Shown one piece after another: positions 1-8,487 of a stretch of DNA of 64,000 nucleotides. The notes under the pieces are model-generated. The model searched no databases and was not told where the DNA came from. It was given only the letters and a program-made list of their open reading frames with translations. Both the position numbers and the translations under genes were made by a program. Location of the stretch: contig NZ_CP047146.1 of assembly GCF_009834125.1 (NCBI RefSeq), positions 3,093,501 through 3,157,500 of the forward strand, in the 5' to 3' direction. The DNA comes from Streptomyces sp. GS7 (GTDB lineage: Bacteria > Actinomycetota > Actinomycetes > Streptomycetales > Streptomycetaceae). Numbering within the stretch: the first letter of the stretch is position 1; each line of letters opens with the position of its first letter.

Positions 1-1
1 G

Positions 2-223
2 GGAATCTTCCACGCCGCGCTGACGGGCTTCGGGCCCGCGTGGCGTGCGTTCGCGAAGATCACGCGGGGCACCACGACGCTGGGTGAACTGGTCCGGGCG
101 CATCCGATGGCCCAACGGGCCCTGGACGCGTGGGACCGGAGGGAAGAGAGCAAGGACTCCAAGGAGGCCGGCGGAGCCGGGGGGACCCGGGAGGCCGAGG
201 GAGCCAAGCAGCAGGTGGGCTGA
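2..223 (+). CDS. C-terminal end of an unidentified protein (partial)
   Basis: An open frame enters from the left edge and runs 73 codons to TGA at 221-223. The first half reads as folded protein (TGFGPAWRAFAKITRGTTTL, then a helix ending in RALDAWDR). The rest is a low-complexity Glu/Lys/Gly tail, typical of a disordered C-terminus. Codon use has the strong third-position GC of the neighbouring genes. I do not recognise the family, and the start lies outside the window. Confidence 0.55.
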   Translation, partial: GIFHAALTGFGPAWRAFAKITRGTTTLGELVRAHPMAQRALDAWDRREESKDSKEAGGAGGTREAEGAKQQVG

Positions 224-432
224 GGGGGCTGCCGCGCCTGCCCGTGCGGTGTCGGCGGTGGTGCGGGCCCGGCGACGGTGTTCGCTTCGCGTCGGTCCGT
301 GGCCGGGGTTGCGGCGGGCGGTCGGTGGCCGGCGGTCCGTGGCGGTGTCACTGTCTCCGGTATCCATGCCTCAGTGGCCATGTGCCGGTGTCCATGTCCC
401 CGGCGGCGACGGGTGGTTGGCGGGGGCGGTGC

Positions 433-861
433 TCAGGCTTCGGTGATGCGGAAGACCGGGTGGTGCGGGGCGACGGCGCGGAGTTCGTCGTCGGTCGAGT
501 CGGCGGTGGCGCCGCCGAAGTACGGCTTGACCTCCCAGCCCCAGCGCGCGAGGTAGGCGCGGAGCAGGTCCGTGGTCTCGGCCGGGGGCAGTTCGACGGC
601 GGTGAAGGCACGGGTGCGGCGGCCGACCCGCAGTTCGCCGCCGCCCGCGGCGCGCATGTTGCGTACCCATGCGGAGTCACCGCGTGCGGAGACGAGATAG
701 CGGCCGTCCTCAAGGGTCATCGGGTTGACCGGGACGCGTCGCCATTCGCCGGTCGTGCGGCCGCGGACGGCGAGGTCGGCCGAGCCGGCGAGGCTGACGC
801 CCCGGCGGGCGAGCCAGCCGACGAAGCTGTTGACGCGGGTGGGCTTGAGGTTCTGGGACAT
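433..861 (-). CDS. Nitroreductase-family deazaflavin (F420)-dependent oxidoreductase
   Basis: A 142-residue protein of the Ddn-like split beta-barrel family, which uses reduced F420 (or flavin) to reduce varied substrates. The family pattern is visible: an N-terminal helix, GRTTGEWRRVPVNP near residues 33-47, the strand DGRYLVSARG, then WVRNMRAAGGGELRVGRR near 65-82 and a C-terminal PVFRITE strand. Length is normal. It is transcribed away from the TetR gene at 1031. The 169-bp gap holds two copies of one palindrome, so the TetR protein probably controls it. The substrate cannot be inferred. Confidence 0.85.
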   Translation of the reverse strand: MSQNLKPTRVNSFVGWLARRGVSLAGSADLAVRGRTTGEWRRVPVNPMTLEDGRYLVSARGDSAWVRNMRAAGGGELRVGRRTRAFTAVELPPAETTDLLRAYLARWGWEVKPYFGGATADSTDDELRAVAPHHPVFRITEA

Positions 862-911
862 GGGGTTCCTCCTGCTGTGGTCTCGTCGCGAAGTGAGTGA
901 TGTTCCTTTTC

Positions 912-926
912 GAGAGCACTGCTCTC
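912..926. promoter_or_regulatory. Putative TetR operator 1
   Basis: Perfect 7-bp arms around a single central base, GAGAGCA-C-TGCTCTC. It lies between the divergent oxidoreductase (433-861) and TetR (1031-1756) genes. The same core occurs again at 966-978. A repeated palindrome in the gap beside a TetR gene is the usual arrangement for an autoregulated divergent pair. Confidence 0.6.
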
Positions 927-965
927 TGTTGTGAGCAGTATGGAGGTGGTCGACGCATTAAGGCA

Positions 966-978
966 AGAGCAGTGCTCT
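966..978. promoter_or_regulatory. Putative TetR operator 2
   Basis: Second copy of the core palindrome, AGAGCA-G-TGCTCT, 52 bp centre-to-centre from the copy at 912-926 and 53 bp before the TetR start. Together they give the consensus AGAGCAnTGCTCT. A GTGAGCAGTA half-like sequence lies between them near 931-940. Confidence 0.6.
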
Positions 979-1030
979 CGTTTTTGTGCGGCGATCCGAC
1001 GCGGGTGGGGAAAGTGGGAGACTGCTGTCC

Positions 1031-1756
1031 ATGACTGCGATTCGAGGTGCCAGGGAGCGGGCCCGTAGCGAGATCACCGAGGCCATCAAGGACGAGGCCC
1101 GCAGACAGCTCGCCGCGGAGGGTGCGGCCAAGCTCTCACTGCGGGCCGTGGCCCGCGAACTCGGCATGGTCTCCTCGGCGTTGTACCGCTACTTCCCCAG
1201 CCGCGACGACCTGCTCACCGCGCTGATCGTCGACGCCTACAACGCGGTCGGCGAGGCCGCGGAACGGGCCGGGGGCGCCCTTCGCGGCCCGGACGCGGAG
1301 CACCCGGCCGCCCGGTGGAGCGCGATCTGCGCCGGGGTGCGCGACTGGGCCCTGTCCCATCCGCACGAGTACGCGCTGATCTACGGATCGCCCGTCCCCG
1401 GCTACCGCGCTCCCCAGGCGACCACCGGGCCCGCCGCCCGCGTGGGCCTCGCGCTGATGGGCGTCGTACGGGACGCGCACGCCGCGGGAGCGCTGAAGGA
1501 GCCGTCGGAGCCGCTGCCCGGCGCGGTCGCGGGCGATGCGCTGGCGCTCGGCGCGGAGCTGGGCGTCGAACTGCCGCCCGCCGTGCTGGCGCGGCTCGTC
1601 GGGGCCTGGGCCCAGCTCTTCGGGCTGCTGAGCTTCGAACTCTTCGGCCAGTTCAACCGGGTGGTGGAGGCCCGCACGGAATTCTTCGAGCAGGCGGTGG
1701 CCGGTATGGCGCGCGAGGTCGGGCTGCCGGTGCCCCGCCGGGGCGCGGCGGGCTGA
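1031..1756 (+). CDS. TetR/AcrR-family transcriptional regulator
   Basis: A 241-residue repressor-type protein. The N-terminal TetR helix-turn-helix is clear (LSLRAVARELGMVSSALYRY at about residues 36-55, followed by FPSRDDLL). The C-terminal domain resembles the WHG-type TetR ligand domain. I chose ATG 1031; an in-frame GTG upstream at 986 would add 15 residues unlike the family. It is divergent from the F420-type reductase, and the palindromes at 912-926 and 966-978 are the obvious operator candidates. The ligand is unknown. Confidence 0.88.
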   Translation: MTAIRGARERARSEITEAIKDEARRQLAAEGAAKLSLRAVARELGMVSSALYRYFPSRDDLLTALIVDAYNAVGEAAERAGGALRGPDAEHPAARWSAICAGVRDWALSHPHEYALIYGSPVPGYRAPQATTGPAARVGLALMGVVRDAHAAGALKEPSEPLPGAVAGDALALGAELGVELPPAVLARLVGAWAQLFGLLSFELFGQFNRVVEARTEFFEQAVAGMAREVGLPVPRRGAAG

Positions 1757-1877
1757 CCTCGCGCGCGGTGACCGACCCGGCTGCGTCCCGCGGTCACGCG
1801 GGGCGGCCTGCCGTGACCAGCCAGGCGGCGCTGCGCAGGCGGACCGCGCCGGCCGCTTCGTGGGCGCGCAGGGCCTC

Positions 1878-2516
1878 GGTGAGTGCGGTGCGGGCGCGGT
1901 CCCACACGTCGCGTGTACGCGAGCGGCTCTTCGCCGCCGCGGAGCGGGTGCCGGCCAGGGAGGGGCCGGGGGTGCTGACCAGCCGGGCGATCACCGGCGA
2001 GGCGGGCCGCTCCAAGGGGCTGCTGCACGCGCACTTCGCCGGCCGCGACGCGTTCGTCGCCGAGCCGTGCCTGGACCGGTTCGCGCGCACGGCACGGCAG
2101 GCCGAGGAACTCAAGGGACGGGCGGGCCAGGGCACCGTCGCCGGCAACCTCGTCGCGGTGGCCGGCGCGCTGCTGGCCTCCGCGGGCCCGACCATCGGCG
2201 GCCTCGCCATGACCAGGCCCCCGCCTTCCTGGCGATTCGCGAGGCGCTGGAGGCCGGGGCGCCCGGCTTCGACGCGATGCAGGACGCCGTCACCGCGTAT
2301 CTGGATGCCGCGATGCGGCTGGGCCGCATCGCGGGCGGCACCGACACGGCGTCGGTCGCGCTCGCCCTCGTCGGGACCGTGCACCATCTGCTGATGACCG
2401 GATGGGCCGGGGTGCCGGATCCGCGCGAACGGGCGGAGCGCCTGGTGGCGTTGCTGGTGGGCCCGGCGGGGGACCGCCCCGGGGGAGAGCGGCGGGCGGA
2501 CGGCGCCGCGGAGTGA
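1878..2516 (+). pseudogene. TetR-family regulator gene broken by a frameshift
   Basis: Two frames together make one TetR protein. The first reads VRERLFAAAERV, then GVLTSRAITGEAGRSKGLLH (a TetR helix-turn-helix) up to GPTIGGLAM near 2210. The second resumes at AFLAIREALEAG and continues through a normal ligand-domain end to TGA at 2516. The switch falls on a run of five C at 2218-2222, where one extra base explains the shift. Neither frame alone is a whole regulator. The true start is unclear; GTG 1878 or 1887 are candidates. A sequencing error in the C run cannot be excluded. Confidence 0.6.
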
Positions 2517-2628
2517 CCGGGCGGCCCGGCCGCCCGCCCCGATGACCTCGGCCTACTCCCCGGGGAGTACGCCTGCTGACTGCGCCGGGCTGACGCCGCC
2601 GGGCCCCGCCGCGGTCTAGCGTGACGGC

Positions 2629-3918
2629 ATGGACAACGCACGGCCGCCGTGGGCGCGGCGCTGCCTCGGTACGGCGCGGGAGCGGTGGACGCCGACCGGG
2701 TATCCGGCACCCGGCACGCGGGCCGGCCGGCGGCTGCCCTGGCTCTCGACGCTGGCGGTCGCGGCCGTCGTCATGGTCGGCACCAACGCCGCCGCGCACG
2801 GCCAGACGGGACGCACCCCGATCGATCCGCTCGGGCGTGCGCTGCTCCTCTTCGGTGCCCTGCTGCTGCTCTTCCGGCAGCGGTATCCGCGCACCGTGGC
2901 GCTGGGCACCGCCGCCTCCTGCGCGGTCTACCTCGCGGCCGGCTACCCGTACGGGCCGGTCTTCCTCACCCTGGTGCTGGGGGCCTTCGCGGCGATCGTC
3001 GCCGGGTACCGCGCGGTGGCCTGGTGCGCGGTGGGCGGCGTGTGGGCCGGCCATCTCCTCGTCGGGCACTGGCTCTACCCCTGGCTGCCGCCGTACCGCG
3101 GGCCCGCCCCCTGGGGGCAGGAACTGGTCGTCACCGCCTGGGTGGTGGCCGTGGTGGCGGTCGCCGAGCTGGTCCGGATCCGCCGCGAGCAACTGGCCAG
3201 GATGCGTGCCGAACGAGCCGCCGCCGAACGCCGCAGGGCCGACGAGGAGCGGCTGCGGATCGCCCGTGAACTGCACGACGTCCTCGCGCACAGCATCTCG
3301 GTCATCAACGTCCAGGCGGGCGTCGGGCTGGCGCTGCTGGACTCCGACCCGGAGCAGGCGCGCACCGCGCTCACCACCATCAAGTCCGCCAGCAAGGAAG
3401 CGCTCGGCGAGGTCCGGCAGGTCCTGGACACGCTGCGCACCCCGGGGGACGCCCCGCGCTCCCCGGCGCCCGGCCTCGACCGGCTGCCCGAACTCACCGA
3501 ACAGGCCGGGGGCGTCGGCCTCGTCGTGGACGTCACCACCGAGGGCCCTCGGACCCCCCTGCCGCCCGCCGCCGACCTCGCCGCGTTCCGCATCGTCCAG
3601 GAGGCGCTCACCAACATCGTCCGCCACTCGGGCTCGCGTACCGCCCGGGTGCTGCTCCGCCGCACCGCGGGGGCGCTGGAGATCCGGGTCGACGACGACG
3701 GCCCGGCGACGTCCGGTACGGGGGAGCCGGCCGGCGGCAACGGCCTGGTCGGCATGCGGGAGCGGGCCGCGGCGCTGGGCGGCAGCGTCGAGGCGGGCCC
3801 GCGGCCCGGCGGCGGCTTCCGGGTCCGGGCGCGGATCCCGCTCGGCGGTCCGGCCGGCCGCCGGCGGCCCGGGGCCGCGGATACGGTGAATCCCGGCCGC
3901 ACCGAGGAGGAGTCGTGA
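2629..3918 (+). CDS. Sensor histidine kinase (NarL-type pair)
   Basis: A 429-residue membrane sensor kinase. Hydrophobic segments cover about residues 36-180. A charged linker precedes the HisKA_3 motif RIARELHDVLAHS with phospho-acceptor His216. The HATPase domain shows IVQEALTNIVRHS around 320-335, DDDGP, and GNGLVGMRERA. It stops with GTGA overlapping the start of the response regulator, so the two are translationally coupled. The N-terminal sensor region has no recognisable ligand domain, so the stimulus is unknown. Confidence 0.92.
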   Translation: MDNARPPWARRCLGTARERWTPTGYPAPGTRAGRRLPWLSTLAVAAVVMVGTNAAAHGQTGRTPIDPLGRALLLFGALLLLFRQRYPRTVALGTAASCAVYLAAGYPYGPVFLTLVLGAFAAIVAGYRAVAWCAVGGVWAGHLLVGHWLYPWLPPYRGPAPWGQELVVTAWVVAVVAVAELVRIRREQLARMRAERAAAERRRADEERLRIARELHDVLAHSISVINVQAGVGLALLDSDPEQARTALTTIKSASKEALGEVRQVLDTLRTPGDAPRSPAPGLDRLPELTEQAGGVGLVVDVTTEGPRTPLPPAADLAAFRIVQEALTNIVRHSGSRTARVLLRRTAGALEIRVDDDGPATSGTGEPAGGNGLVGMRERAAALGGSVEAGPRPGGGFRVRARIPLGGPAGRRRPGAADTVNPGRTEEES

Positions 3919-4580
3919 TCCGGGTACTGCTCGCCGACGACCAGCTGCTGGTCCGGGCCGGCTTCAAGGCGCTGCTGGACGCCCAGCACGACATCGAGGT
4001 GGTCGCGGAAGCCGGGGACGGCCGGCAGGCGCTGGCCGCGGTCCGCGAACACCGCCCGGACATCGTCCTGATGGACATCCGGATGCCGGTGGTGGACGGC
4101 CTGGTGGCCACCCGCCGGATCACCGGGGACCCGGCGCTGTCCGACGTGAAGGTCGTCATGCTGACCACCTTCGAACTCGACGAGTACGTCTTCGAGGCGA
4201 TCCGCTCCGGGGCGTCCGGCTTCCTGGTCAAGGACACCGAACCGGAGGAGCTCCTGCGGGCGGTGCGCGCGGTCGTCGGCGGCGATGCGCTGCTCTCGCC
4301 GGGCGTCACCCGCCGGCTGATCGCGGAGTTCGCCGCCCGCTCCAAGGAGCCCGCGTCGGCCGACGCGCTCCGCGGGCTCACCGAACGGGAGCGGGAGGTG
4401 ATGGCGCTGGTCGGCATCGGCCTGTCCAACGAGGAGATCGCCCGCCGGCTGGTGGTCAGCCCCCTGACGGCCAAGACGCATGTCAGCCGCACGATGGTGA
4501 AGCTGGGCGCGCGGGACCGGGCCCAACTGGTCGTGCTGGCCTACGAGTCGGGGCTGGTGCGGCCGGGGTGGCTGGGCTGA
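3915..4580 (+). CDS. NarL/FixJ-family response regulator
   Basis: 221 residues. The receiver domain has acidic D8-D9, phospho-acceptor D54 in VLMDIRMP and the conserved Lys in FLVKDTEP near 104. The C-terminal LuxR-type helix-turn-helix is LTEREREVMALVGIGLSNEE at about 155-175, followed by IARRLVVSPLTAKTHVSR. GTG 3915 overlaps the kinase stop codon. It is the partner of the kinase at 2629-3918. Target genes are not evident; nothing downstream on this strand is co-transcribed. Confidence 0.93.
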   Translation: MIRVLLADDQLLVRAGFKALLDAQHDIEVVAEAGDGRQALAAVREHRPDIVLMDIRMPVVDGLVATRRITGDPALSDVKVVMLTTFELDEYVFEAIRSGASGFLVKDTEPEELLRAVRAVVGGDALLSPGVTRRLIAEFAARSKEPASADALRGLTEREREVMALVGIGLSNEEIARRLVVSPLTAKTHVSRTMVKLGARDRAQLVVLAYESGLVRPGWLG

Positions 4581-4620
4581 GCGGCCCCGGCCCCCGCCGG
4601 CCGCGCCCCGCCCCACGGAG

Positions 4621-5385
4621 TCAGGGGGCGCCGTGCTCCCGCCAGAGCTCGGCCGGGGCCGGATCGCCGGTGACCTTGAGCGCGTCCCACGGGAGGCGGT
4701 TCCACAGGGCGAGGTACAGCCGCTCGGCCGGGCCCTCGACCGTGCAGTCCGCGGCGCCGCCGGCCGCCGCGCCGTCCGCGTCGGCGGCGGGCGTACGGAC
4801 CGTCTGCGGCGGGCCGTCGGTGAGCCGGACCGTCCAGTCCGCGCCGTGGGTGTCGGTCGCGCGCAGCCGCAGCGTCCGCGGCGGATCCGCGTGCAGGGCG
4901 CTGCGGGCGGTGGAGTGAAAGCCCGTCAGGAGTTCGTCGACGCCGTCGGCGGCGAACCGCGACGGGAGCGGAGTGAGCGGGACGCCGGCCGCCTGCTGGG
5001 CGTCGGCGCGGTGGACGGACGTCTCGTGCGCCTGGCGGCGCGCCCAGAAGGCGAGCGGGGACGGCGCGGGCAGGAACACCCAGGTCTCCAGGTCCCGCGG
5101 CGCCCCGTGGAGCGCCAGTACGAGGCGGTGGTGGCCTTCCCGCAGCCAGGGGACCAGCTCGTCATCGGCCAGCTCCGGCGCCTCGTCGGGACGGCTCGGC
5201 CGCATCCGGGGCTCGGTGACGAACCCCGTGGCCCAGCGGTGGATACGCCCCATGTGGACGACCAGGTCCCGGACCCGCCACTGGGGACAGGACGGCACCG
5301 GGGCGTCCGGCCCGGCCTCGTCCGCGGCGTCCGCGAGCAGCGCTCCGTCCAGTCGCAGCGTTTCGACGAACTCGGTGATCTCCAT
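4621..5385 (-). CDS. Maleylpyruvate isomerase-family mycothiol-dependent enzyme
   Basis: A 254-residue protein of the actinobacterial DinB-like mycothiol-dependent family. It shows the family's N-terminal pattern (DGALLADAADEAG, CPQWRVRDLVVHMGRIHRWA at about 34-53) and the second metal-ligand region WARRQAHETSVHRADAQ near 135-151. The C-terminal domain is the MDMPI C domain (RLRATDTHGADWTVRL). These proteins bind a divalent metal and use mycothiol as cofactor; most members have no known substrate. It is convergent with the two-component pair, 40 bp away. Confidence 0.85.
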   Translation of the reverse strand: MEITEFVETLRLDGALLADAADEAGPDAPVPSCPQWRVRDLVVHMGRIHRWATGFVTEPRMRPSRPDEAPELADDELVPWLREGHHRLVLALHGAPRDLETWVFLPAPSPLAFWARRQAHETSVHRADAQQAAGVPLTPLPSRFAADGVDELLTGFHSTARSALHADPPRTLRLRATDTHGADWTVRLTDGPPQTVRTPAADADGAAAGGAADCTVEGPAERLYLALWNRLPWDALKVTGDPAPAELWREHGAP

Positions 5386-5577
5386 GCCCCGAGTGTGTCA
5401 GCCGGCAGGGGAAACGGACCCCGGCGGGGGTGGGCCGGCGGCCGTGCGGCCCATCGGCGCCGATCCGGCCCCCGGCGCGCCGACCAGTCGCGATGCCGCC
5501 GCCGCGGCCCTCAACTCCCCCTCGGGCGGCCCGGATTCGGCGCCCGGCGGATCGCCCGCGAGGGGGAGTCGGCGGAA

Positions 5578-6837
5578 TCAGCCGCGCTCGCTCCGGTGCG
5601 CCCCACGGGTCGCGTAGGCGACCGCCACCGCCACCGCGGCCAGCAGCGCGACCGTGGTCAGCGCGACGGGCAGCCCGAACGCCTCGGCGAGGAAGCCGAT
5701 CGCGGGCGGGCCGAGCAGCATGCCGCCGTAGCCGACCGTGGAGGCCACCGCGACCCCGTCCGGGCCGCCGGCCTCTCCGGCGCGGGCGATGGCGATCGGG
5801 AAGATGTTGGCCAGGCCCAGACCGGCGACGGCGAAACCGGCGCAGGCGGCCCACGCGGTCGGCGCCAGCGCGCCGAGCAGCATGCCGGCCGTGGCCGTGG
5901 AACCGCCCGCGATCAGGGCGCGGGCCGGGCCGAAGCGCTGGACGACGGCCGTGCCGGAGAGCCGGCCGGCGGTCATCGCCAGGGCGAACACCGCGTACCC
6001 GGCGGCGGCCAGGCCCGGCCCGGCGGCCAGGTCCTGGGAGAGGTGCAGCGCGCCCCAGTCGGCCATCGCGCCCTCGCCGTACGCGGTGCAGAGCGCGATC
6101 AGGCCGAAGACCAGAACGAGCCGGCGCGCCCGCCCACTTCCGCCGGCCGGCCGCGAACGGTCCGACCGGGACGTGTCGGGCCCCTCGGGGAGCGGCGTCC
6201 GGCCCGCCGCCGCGGGCTCGCGCAGGGCCCGTCCGGCGACCGCCGTCACCACCAGCCCGACGACCGCCAGCACCAGCAGGTGCACGGCCGGGGACAGCCG
6301 TCCCGCGATCAGCCCGCCGAGACCCGCGCCCAGCATCCCGCCCAGGCTGAAGGCGGCGTGGAAGCCGGACATCACCGGGCGGCGCAGGGCGGCGATCAGG
6401 TCGACGGCGGCGCTGTTCATGGCGACGTTGAGGGAGCCGTACGCCGCGCCGAAGACCAGCAGTACCAGGCCCAGGGCGGTGGCGGAGTGGGTGAGCGGCG
6501 GCAGCAGGATGCTCAGCGCCATGGCGGCGCCGGAGGCGGTGGTCACGGCATGACTGCCGAAGCGGCGGCAGAGCCGCCCGGTGATCATCATGAAGGCCAC
6601 CGCGCCCGCGGACACGCCGAGCAGCGCGAGCCCGAGGGCGCCCGCGCCGGCGCCGGTCTGCGCCTTGATCGCGGGGATGCGGACGACCCAGCCGGCGAAG
6701 AGGAAGCCGTCCATGGCGAAGAACGCCGTGAGGGCGACGCGGAGGCGGGTCAGTCGGGGATCGGTCGGTCGGGGATCGGAGAGGAGCGGGCCCCGGTTGC
6801 GCGTCAGGGCCGTCCGTATTTTGTTTAGCGTCGGCAC
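5578..6837 (-). CDS. MFS transporter (sugar/drug exporter type)
   Basis: About 419 residues with roughly twelve hydrophobic segments. The first is LTAFFAMDGFLFAGWVVRIP with a following Gly-rich loop, a pattern seen in fucose-permease-like and YfkF-like MFS proteins. I chose GTG 6837 (VPTLNKIRTAL). The first ATG, at 6912, would lie inside the divergent ROK gene and add a non-hydrophobic leader. No clear Shine-Dalgarno precedes GTG 6837, so the message may be leaderless or the start may differ. It is divergent from the ROK regulator only 17 bp away, suggesting the regulator controls it. Substrate unknown. Confidence 0.82.
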   Translation of the reverse strand: MPTLNKIRTALTRNRGPLLSDPRPTDPRLTRLRVALTAFFAMDGFLFAGWVVRIPAIKAQTGAGAGALGLALLGVSAGAVAFMMITGRLCRRFGSHAVTTASGAAMALSILLPPLTHSATALGLVLLVFGAAYGSLNVAMNSAAVDLIAALRRPVMSGFHAAFSLGGMLGAGLGGLIAGRLSPAVHLLVLAVVGLVVTAVAGRALREPAAAGRTPLPEGPDTSRSDRSRPAGGSGRARRLVLVFGLIALCTAYGEGAMADWGALHLSQDLAAGPGLAAAGYAVFALAMTAGRLSGTAVVQRFGPARALIAGGSTATAGMLLGALAPTAWAACAGFAVAGLGLANIFPIAIARAGEAGGPDGVAVASTVGYGGMLLGPPAIGFLAEAFGLPVALTTVALLAAVAVAVAYATRGAHRSERG

Positions 6838-6854
6838 AAAGTCAGAATAGAGGC

Positions 6855-8072
6855 GTGACCCACACTCGGACAACCAGGCTGGAGCGGGGCCGCAGCGCCC
6901 TCGGACCCGCACTGGAGCTCGTACACACCGGACGCGCGCCCACCCGCGCCGTGCTGACCTCCGAACTCGGCGTGACGCGGGCGACCGCCGGGGCGGTGGC
7001 CGCCGAACTCGAAGCGCTCGGCCTGATCACCGTCGACTCCCGGCCGCACGCCTCCGCCGGCTCCCAAGGGCGCCCCTCCCACCGGCTGTTCGTCGACGAG
7101 AACGGCCCGGTCGTACTCGCCGCGCAGATCCACGCCGACGGCTACCGCGCCGCGCTGGTCGGCCTCGGCGGCCGGATCGTCGCCACCGCGCCCGGCTGCG
7201 GCACCATCCCCGCCGACCCGGCGCACGTCCTCGCCGAGGTCGTCGCGGCCGGCTCCGCCCTGCTGGACGAGACCGGCCGCCGCTGCCTCGGCGCGGGCCT
7301 CGCGGTGCCCTCCGCGGTCGCCGAACCGGACGGTGAAGCGCTCAACCCGCTGCACCTCGCCTGGCCTTCGGGCGCCCCCGTACGCGAACTCTTCCTGCGC
7401 GCGCTCGCCGACGCCGGCATCCCCGGCGTCACCGCCGGGATCGGCTTCACCGGCAACGATGTCAACCTCGGCGCCCTCGCCGAACACCGGCACGGGGCCG
7501 GCCGGGGCGCCCGCCACCTCCTCTGCGTCGCCTCCGGCCACCGCGGCGTCGGCGGGGCGCTGGTGCTCGACGGCCGCCTGCACAGCGGCAGTTCCGGCCT
7601 CGCCCTGGAGGTCGGCCACCTCACCGTCAACCCCGAGGGCGCGCCCTGCCACTGCGGCAGCCGCGGCTGCCTGGACGTCGAGGCCGACCCCCTCGCCTTC
7701 CTCGTCGCGGCCGGCCGGGAACCGGGCCCCGAGGTCTCGCTCCTCCACCAGGCCGTGGAACTGCTGCGCAACGAGTACGCCGACCCGGGCGTACGCGCCG
7801 CCGCGGACCTGCTCATCGACCGCCTCGGCCTCGGCATCGCCGGCCTGGTCAACATCCTCAACCCCGACCGCATCATCCTCGGCGGACTCCACCGCAGCCT
7901 CCTGGAAGCCGACCCCGAACGTCTCCGGGCGGTGGTCGCCGACCGCAGCCTGTGGGGCCGCAGCGGCGGCGTCCCGATCCTGCCGTGCAGCCTCGACCAC
8001 AACAGCCTGGTCGGCGCGGCCGAACTGGCGTGGCAGCCGGTGCTGGATGATCCGTTGGTGGTGTTGGACTAG
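6855..8072 (+). CDS. ROK-family transcriptional regulator (NagC/XylR type)
   Basis: 405 residues. An N-terminal winged helix-turn-helix (APTRAVLTSELGVTRATAGA at about 29-48) precedes the GSQGRPS linker and a ROK sugar-kinase-like domain. The zinc-site motif CHCGSRGCLD starts at Cys265. Such proteins usually repress sugar genes and respond to a sugar or sugar phosphate. It is divergent from the MFS transporter gene, with overlapping promoter space. Its stop codon abuts the palindromic repeat region into which the mobile element inserted. Confidence 0.88.
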   Translation: MTHTRTTRLERGRSALGPALELVHTGRAPTRAVLTSELGVTRATAGAVAAELEALGLITVDSRPHASAGSQGRPSHRLFVDENGPVVLAAQIHADGYRAALVGLGGRIVATAPGCGTIPADPAHVLAEVVAAGSALLDETGRRCLGAGLAVPSAVAEPDGEALNPLHLAWPSGAPVRELFLRALADAGIPGVTAGIGFTGNDVNLGALAEHRHGAGRGARHLLCVASGHRGVGGALVLDGRLHSGSSGLALEVGHLTVNPEGAPCHCGSRGCLDVEADPLAFLVAAGREPGPEVSLLHQAVELLRNEYADPGVRAAADLLIDRLGLGIAGLVNILNPDRIILGGLHRSLLEADPERLRAVVADRSLWGRSGGVPILPCSLDHNSLVGAAELAWQPVLDDPLVVLD

Positions 8073-8473
8073 TCCGTCTGCGCTTGGCTGGCCTCCCACG
8101 TTGTCGGCTGTCCCGCCGTGCGCCTGCGGCGGGGCGGCCTCCCACGTTGTCGGCTTTCCCGCCGTGCGCCTGCGGCGGGGCGGCCTCCCACGTTGTCGGC
8201 TGTCCCGCCGTGGGGGTTGCTTGCTTTTGCGCCTTCGGCGGGCGGGGCCGCTGCGCGGGGCTGTCGGGGTGCGGTGACGGTCCTCCGGGGGCGGTGTGCA
8301 GGACTGCTGCGCTTTACGTCCTGCACACCACCCCCTCCGGCCCGCCCCCTCCCGTGGGTGGGAGGAGAAAGACGGTGGATGGGGGCTTGGGCGAGTGGTC
8401 CGGTGACGGTCTCTTTCCACCCATGAACCGGCACGGGCCCAGTCACGCGCGCCCCACCCGTCTCTTTTCCCAC
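8073..8473. repeat. Left half of a large imperfect palindrome flanking the inserted element
   Basis: From the ROK stop codon to about 8362 this stretch matches, in reverse complement, the sequence right of the element (24269-24483, then the stop codon of the phosphotriesterase-like gene). Shared landmarks in order are the CCACGTTGT units, GGCGGGCGGGGCCGCTGCGC, a hairpin around CTGC(T/G)CTTTACGTCC, and CCGGCCCGCCCCCTCCCGTG. Beyond 8363 the left copy has about 110 bp with no right counterpart, the loop of the palindrome. No gene is seen here. With the element removed, the two halves form one long inverted repeat between convergent genes. Confidence 0.75.
8091..8210. repeat. 46-bp tandem repeats in the left flank
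   Basis: Units start with GCCTCCCACGTTGTCGGCT at 8091, 8137 and 8183, an exact 46-bp period; the third unit is partial. The right flank holds two inverted units with the same 46-bp spacing (CAACAACGTG at 24401 and 24447). The units look like dispersed intergenic repeats of the host, not CRISPR repeats, because there are no unique spacers. Confidence 0.8.
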
Positions 8474-8487
8474 CCACTCACGGGAGG
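8474..8487. repeat. Left target-site duplication (14 bp)
   Basis: CCACTCACGGGAGG occurs here and at 24255-24268 in the same orientation, directly outside the inverted repeats. The identical direct match is really 18 bp (8473-8490 and 24254-24271), because the target is flanked by C and G runs that also begin and end the element. Taking three G as the element's first bases gives a 14-bp duplication, two gives 16 bp and four gives 12 bp. Fourteen to fifteen bp is what is known for casposons. Confidence 0.85.

Noticed and set aside
130..900. Long rightward frame opposite the F420-type reductase
   Set aside because: Antisense of a recognisable protein; no start signal, low-complexity Gly/Arg/Val composition.
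1794..2387. Leftward frame opposite the frameshifted TetR gene
   Set aside because: Its first part looks protein-like (RARTALTEALRAHEAAGA) but the rest is the antisense of a clear TetR coding sequence.
6838..6912. Upstream ATG start for the MFS gene
   Set aside because: It would place the start inside the divergent ROK gene and add a non-membrane leader without a ribosome site.
8091..8210. 46-bp tandem repeat as a CRISPR array
   Set aside because: Units are contiguous with no variable spacers and the repeat family is dispersed and inverted on the other flank.
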